From positions 37,310 to 101,309 of the forward strand of contig JAFGDS010000118.1 of the NCBI GenBank assembly GCA_016931995.1: DNA of 64,000 nt, given 5' to 3'. The notes below the pieces were generated by a model that was not told the DNA's origin, ran no database searches, and saw only the letters and a program-made list of their open reading frames with translations. The translations under genes and the position numbers were made by a program. This stretch comes from Pirellulales bacterium. Its GTDB lineage: Bacteria > Planctomycetota > Planctomycetia > Pirellulales > Thermoguttaceae. Below, piece by piece: positions 60,578 to 64,000 of this stretch (position 1 is the first letter of the stretch; the number at the start of each line of letters is the position of its first letter).

Positions 60578-62275
60578 TCAACTCGTCTTCTTCGCCCGGC
60601 CGACGGGGACTTCGATGAGCCGGGGGGCGTCGGCGGCCAGTGACCGACGCACTTGGTCGCTTAACTCGTCCGGCTCGTCCACCCGACACGCCGCGACGCC
60701 CAACGACTCGGAGAGCTTCACATAGTCGATCGCTGGGTCGGTCACGTCCAGCCCGAGGAATCGGTCCGCGCACGCCTCGGGCAGGCCGAGCACCTGGGCG
60801 CAGTCTTTGAGGATCTTGTACTCGGAATTATTCGCCAGGACGATGGTGACGGGCAAGCGGTAATGCGCGGCGGTCCATAGGGCCGGGATGCCGTACATGG
60901 CCGAGCCGTCGCCAATGATGGCCAAGACGGGCCGTTCCGGCCAGGCCAGCTTCACGCCCAACGCGCAGCCCAGCCCCCATCCCAAGGCCCAGCCCCGCTG
61001 CGCGAAGTAACCGCGGGGATCCTTCAAGGCCCCGACCCGTTCGAAGTAGCCACCCATGGTGGTTGTAGGGGCCTCTTCGACAATGGCCACGTCGTCGGGC
61101 AGTACCCGAGCCAACGATTCCATGACGCAAAGCGGCGTCATTGGCCGCAGGTCGCGCTGGCTTTGGGCCTTCGCCCGCAGCGACTCGCGCAGCGCCGCGT
61201 GGCGCCGGCCCCAGTCCGCGGCTCGCGCGGCGGCCGCGCGGCGGGCCTCGGGCGTCATCGCCGCGGCCAGCGCGGCGTCGAGTTCGGCCAGGGCGGGACG
61301 CGGATGGCCGATCAGGCCGACCTCGACCGGGTAGTTCTTGCCCAACTCCCAGGCCGCGTCGTCGATCTGCACCAGCCGAATGTGTTCGGGGAGGGGCCGA
61401 GCCGGCTCGTGATGGATGTACTGCTGCATGAGCTTCATGCCCGCCACGAGCACCACGTCGAACTCGGCCAGACGCTCGCGGACCTCGGGCGACCAGAAGG
61501 GCAGCGGGGCCGCCGCGAGCGGGTGCGTCGAGGGGAAGCTCGCCCGGCCGTGCGACGTGGTCGCCTCGTGCAGCACGGGGGCGCCGAGCCGCTGGGCCAC
61601 GGCCACCAGCTCGTCGATTGCCCCGGCCTCGCAGACGCGGCTGCCGACGAGAATCGCCGGCGAGCGGGCGGCGGCCAACACCGCCGCCGCGCGGCGCACG
61701 GCCTCCTCAGGTGGACGAACGCAAAAGTCCGGCAGCCGCGGCGGGGTCAGGTCCAGGGCCGACGTATCGACCGCTTCCATCTGCAAATCGACCGGCATGG
61801 AGATGAAGACCGGCCCGGTGGGCGGGGCCATCGCCGTTTGGACCGCCCGGCGGATAACCGAGGGCACGTCGGCGGCCCGCTGCACTTCTACGGCCCATTT
61901 GGTCCACGGGCGGACGGCGGCGACCATGTCACCCCAGAGGATGGGCTCCTCCATCGCCATGCGGCGGTCCTGCTGGCCGGCGGTGAGGACCAGGGGCGTG
62001 CCCTCGCGGAAGGCGTTGTAGATCATGCCCATCGCGTTCCCGAGCCCGCAGCAGATGTGCACGTTCACCACACCCGGCGTGCCGGACGCCTGGGCGTAGC
62101 CGTCGGCCATGGCCACGGCGGGGATTTCCTGCAGGGCCAGGATGTACTGGATCCGCCGCTCGGCGACCATCGCGTCGCTAAGTGGCAGTTCGGTCGTGCC
62201 GGGATTGCCGAAGAGAAACCGCACGCCGCAGCCGGCCAACAGGTCGAGCGTCAACTGGATCGCGGTCGTGGCCAT
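60578..62275 (-). CDS. ThDP-dependent 2-oxoacid decarboxylase, benzoylformate-decarboxylase-like
   Basis: 565 residues. ThDP landmarks: catalytic Glu50 in ALQEIPAVAMADGYAQASG, and the diphosphate-binding GDGSAMYGIPALWTAAHYRL ending with the Asn pair ANNSEY. Against Pseudomonas benzoylformate decarboxylase, the active-site Ser of FGNPGSNEL is Thr here (FGNPGTTEL), His70 is kept in VNVHICCG, and His281 corresponds to the His of QYIHHEPA. It should decarboxylate, or carboligate, a 2-oxoacid such as the product of the GlcDEF enzyme encoded downstream. It is the first gene of the minus-strand cluster. Confidence 0.88.
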   Translation of the reverse strand: MATTAIQLTLDLLAGCGVRFLFGNPGTTELPLSDAMVAERRIQYILALQEIPAVAMADGYAQASGTPGVVNVHICCGLGNAMGMIYNAFREGTPLVLTAGQQDRRMAMEEPILWGDMVAAVRPWTKWAVEVQRAADVPSVIRRAVQTAMAPPTGPVFISMPVDLQMEAVDTSALDLTPPRLPDFCVRPPEEAVRRAAAVLAAARSPAILVGSRVCEAGAIDELVAVAQRLGAPVLHEATTSHGRASFPSTHPLAAAPLPFWSPEVRERLAEFDVVLVAGMKLMQQYIHHEPARPLPEHIRLVQIDDAAWELGKNYPVEVGLIGHPRPALAELDAALAAAMTPEARRAAAARAADWGRRHAALRESLRAKAQSQRDLRPMTPLCVMESLARVLPDDVAIVEEAPTTTMGGYFERVGALKDPRGYFAQRGWALGWGLGCALGVKLAWPERPVLAIIGDGSAMYGIPALWTAAHYRLPVTIVLANNSEYKILKDCAQVLGLPEACADRFLGLDVTDPAIDYVKLSESLGVAACRVDEPDELSDQVRRSLAADAPRLIEVPVGRAKKTS

Positions 62276-62375
62276 GGTTGCGTGTCAGAGGTGTGTGGAT
62301 GTCGGGAGGGCGAGGCTCCTACCGAGCCGGAATCGCAGTTGGTCGGTCAACGTGCGTTCGCGGGTTCGTTTTTAT

Positions 62376-62560
62376 GTAGCCCAGGCGTTCACGCCTGGGA
62401 CCACGGATCGGAATTGCGTCCTTTTCCCTCGCAGCCCCTTTAGGGGCGATGGATCGATTCCCCGACCGTTTTCGCCGATTCCCCGTCCCCTGAAGGGGAC
62501 TTCGGGAAAAAACAAATTCGTTCTGGCTCTCGATCCCCAGGCGTAAACGCCTGGATTACA
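62376..62560. repeat. G-family repeat with further small hairpins
   Basis: GCCCAGGCGTTCACGCCTGG (62379-62398) and CCCAGGCGTAAACGCCTGG (about 62536-62554) flank two more hairpins (GCCCCTTTAGGGGC near 62438 and GTCCCCTGAAGGGGAC near 62485). Composite elements like this are common beside mobile elements in planctomycetes. Confidence 0.78.
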
Positions 62561-62570
62561 CCAGCGGTGA

Positions 62571-62599
62571 TGTAACCTGTTGGAAACTAAAAGGTTACG
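62571..62599. promoter_or_regulatory. Inverted repeat upstream of the recombinase
   Basis: GTAACCT and AGGTTAC (7 bp each) enclose 13 nt (GTTGGAAACTAAA). TAACCTGT recurs directly at 62633-62640, just before a TATACT box (62642-62647) and AGGGAG ahead of the recombinase start. It may be a recombinase-binding core site or an operator; tentative. Confidence 0.35.
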
Positions 62600-62665
62600 A
62601 ATGGCCATGCACGCCTCATTGCACGGTAAAACTAACCTGTCTATACTACTCAGGGAGTTTTTTCG

Positions 62666-63482
62666 ATGCGACAGCCGAAGCCTTGGTTCCGCAAATCTAC
62701 CAAAACCTGGTACATCCAACTAGACGGCCGGCAGGTGCCGTTGGGGAAGGACAAAGAGGAGGCGCACCGCAAGTTTCACCAACTGATGGGCGGGCGGCGC
62801 AGCAGCGGGCAGACGATCCGCCGGGTGGATGAACTGTTTGACGAATTCCTGGAACACGTCAAGCAGAATCAGTCGAAAGGCAGCTACCGGCTCTATCGGC
62901 ATCACATCCGCTCGTTCAATGTCACGATCCAGAACAAGCGGGTGCATGACCTCTGCCCGCACGATGTGCAGCGCTGGGTGGATGGCAAGAAGTGGAATCC
63001 CACGACGAAGCGCATTGCCGCCAAAACCATCAAGATTGCCTTCAACTGGGCCGTGCGGCAGGGGCTGATTGCCTCCTCGCCGCTTGCCGGGCTTCGGCTG
63101 CCAGCGGGCCTTTCCCGTGACGTGCTCGTTTCGCCGGAGCAGTGGGGGCAGATTCTGGAGGAGGCGGATGGCGAATTCCGGGACCTGCTCATCGTGATGC
63201 GGGAAACGGGTTGCTGCCCACAGGAAGTCCGAATCTTCGAGGCGGCGCAGGTGCGCGGCGACCACATTATCCTGGCCAAGGTCGATTCCAAGGGCACGAA
63301 GTACAATCGCGTGGTGTGGCTGACGCCGACGGCCCAGGCGATCATCGAGCAACAGGTCGCAAAATACCCGGAGGGCAAGCTGTTTCGCAATAGCCAGGGC
63401 CGGCCCTTGTCGGGCAAGTTGCTGACCGTGCGCTGCGGGGAGATCGCCAAGAAGCTGGGCATCAAGTTCTTCGCCTACCGTG
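62666..63482 (+). pseudogene. Tyrosine recombinase, broken after residue 271
   Basis: The frame from ATG 62666 reads as a phage-type integrase: an N-terminal SAM-like domain (about 45-110, DELFDEFLEHVKQNQSKGSY) and the start of the catalytic domain. Box I normally reads GCRPQE; here it is GCCPQE, so the first catalytic Arg is replaced by Cys. The catalytic Lys region (KVDSKGTKYNRVVWL) is intact. After KKLGIKFFAY the expected RHTFAT and the box with the catalytic Tyr are gone; the sequence switches to unrelated coding in another frame. An ORF runs on to 63598, but the tail is meaningless. Confidence 0.75.
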
Positions 63483-63617
63483 TCGGATGTCGTGATTGTC
63501 AACTACGACCCGACCTCGGAAGCCTTCGAGAACATCGCAGCCCGCACCGAAGAGCCGGACTCGCGCTACCAGCAGTCTGTCCATTCGGAAGTCATTGACA
63601 ATGGAGATCATTGTTGA
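63480..63617 (+). other. Unrelated 45-codon tail joined to the recombinase
   Basis: Reading from GTG 63480, the frame gives SDVVIVNYDPTSEAF then ENIAARTEEPDSRYQQSV and a short end, with TGA at 63615-63617. It is well-formed coding sequence that looks like the end of another gene. It begins exactly where recombinase homology stops, which marks a deletion or insertion junction. Confidence 0.5.
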
Positions 63618-63618
63618 A

Positions 63619-64000
63619 ATGAAAATGAAAATGAAGACGTGTACAAAATGCGGTCGCCAGCTTCCCCGCGAGTCGTTTTACCCCCGGGCGACGAATCCAG
63701 ATGGCTTGCGCCAACCGTGCAAGGAGTGTGCTTCCCAACAGATGAAGGAGTACCGTAATCGGCCTGAGAACCTCGAACGGAAGCGAAAACAATCCAGGGA
63801 GTATTATCGTCGCCCAGGCGTTCGAGAACGGGTCCTGGCCGCCAGCAAGAGGCGTCGGCGCAGCGATCATCTCATGTACAAGTTCGGGATAACAGAACGG
63901 GACATCGCCCGGCTGGTGTCCTGGTTCAGCGTGAAATGGAATTCTTGTGTTGGCGAGTTAGTGAGTTGTAGGGCTGTCTGGTGGTGTTACGTTGATGGAA
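63619..64000 (+). CDS. Endonuclease-VII-like (HNH) protein, partial
   Basis: At least 127 residues, open at the window edge. ATG 63619, 63625 and 63631 are all in frame. A zinc-finger-like pair CTKCGRQLPRESFYPR and GLRQPCKEC begins the protein, followed by a basic helix and HLMYKFGITERDIARL, as in phage recombination endonuclease VII. The expected CAICG part of the HNH domain does not follow; instead the sequence is Trp/Cys-rich (SWFSVKWNS), perhaps another junction. The AT content is higher than in the rest of the window. Confidence 0.5.
   Translation, partial: MKMKMKTCTKCGRQLPRESFYPRATNPDGLRQPCKECASQQMKEYRNRPENLERKRKQSREYYRRPGVRERVLAASKRRRRSDHLMYKFGITERDIARLVSWFSVKWNSCVGELVSCRAVWWCYVDG

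Overview
The window looks like high-GC chromosome from a planctomycete, probably of the Pirellulales type. Pointers are a DUF1559 prepilin-like protein followed by a small regulatory-fold lipoprotein, a SLRTLLIVV-type membrane anchor, giant secreted proteins built from carboxypeptidase-regulatory folds, F-type ATPase b and c subunits with signal-peptide-like N-termini, a cytochrome b fused to c-type haem domains, and a Kdo (LPS) biosynthesis gene. No rRNA, tRNA or CRISPR array was recognised. Almost all assignments are from reading the translated sequence, without database searches.

Layout. 1-6.1 kb: a partial lipoprotein, a FliL-like protein, an 87-nt inverted-repeat element, a diacylglycerol-kinase-family lipid kinase, kdsA with a translationally coupled transglutaminase-like lipoprotein, and archease. 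6.2-20.8 kb: a BNR-repeat secreted protein, the lipoprotein/DUF1559 pair, a two-domain polyphosphate kinase 2, leuD, an alanine/sodium-type symporter, a lone nuoB, a hybrid histidine kinase followed by a double-receiver protein, an Fe-S protein and a small flagellar rod-like protein. 20.8-28.9 kb: a complete F1Fo ATP synthase operon on the minus strand, with two small membrane genes in front. 29.5-39 kb: a Rho_N-DUF4912 protein, ribF-nrnA, a Rieske/cytochrome b-c respiratory pair, a large glycoside-hydrolase-like protein and an alpha/beta hydrolase. 39.4-40.2 kb: two neighbouring deletion pseudogenes (a PH-like membrane protein and tspO). 40.4-48.8 kb: two paralogous proteins of about 1165 residues and a third secreted protein interrupted by an in-frame TGA.

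The most interesting functional region is 48.9-62.3 kb, nine minus-strand genes in one direction: a benzoylformate-decarboxylase-like ThDP enzyme, a thiamine-binding-type small protein, glcD, glcE, a Tat-exported FAD oxidoreductase, glcF, a NuoE-NuoF/HydB fusion, a NuoG/GltD-like iron-sulfur flavoprotein that lacks the NAD(P)H-binding domain of GltD, and a Cu/Zn-type permease. I infer a 2-hydroxyacid dehydrogenase whose electrons reach NAD through a soluble complex-I-like diaphorase and an internal flavin relay, feeding a 2-oxoacid decarboxylase. This wiring is a hypothesis.

The other striking property is the intergenic DNA. At least nine families of short palindromic repeats, mostly as head-to-head pairs with a 15-40 nt spacer, fill nearly every gap, including the gaps inside the ATP synthase and glc-nuo operons. 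In several places they abut start codons or supply the final residues and stop codon of a gene. The last 1.7 kb (62.4-64.0 kb) has a different flavour: a tyrosine recombinase broken by a frame change and missing its first catalytic Arg, an unrelated tail, and a partial endonuclease-VII-like gene, i.e. the edge of a decayed mobile element.
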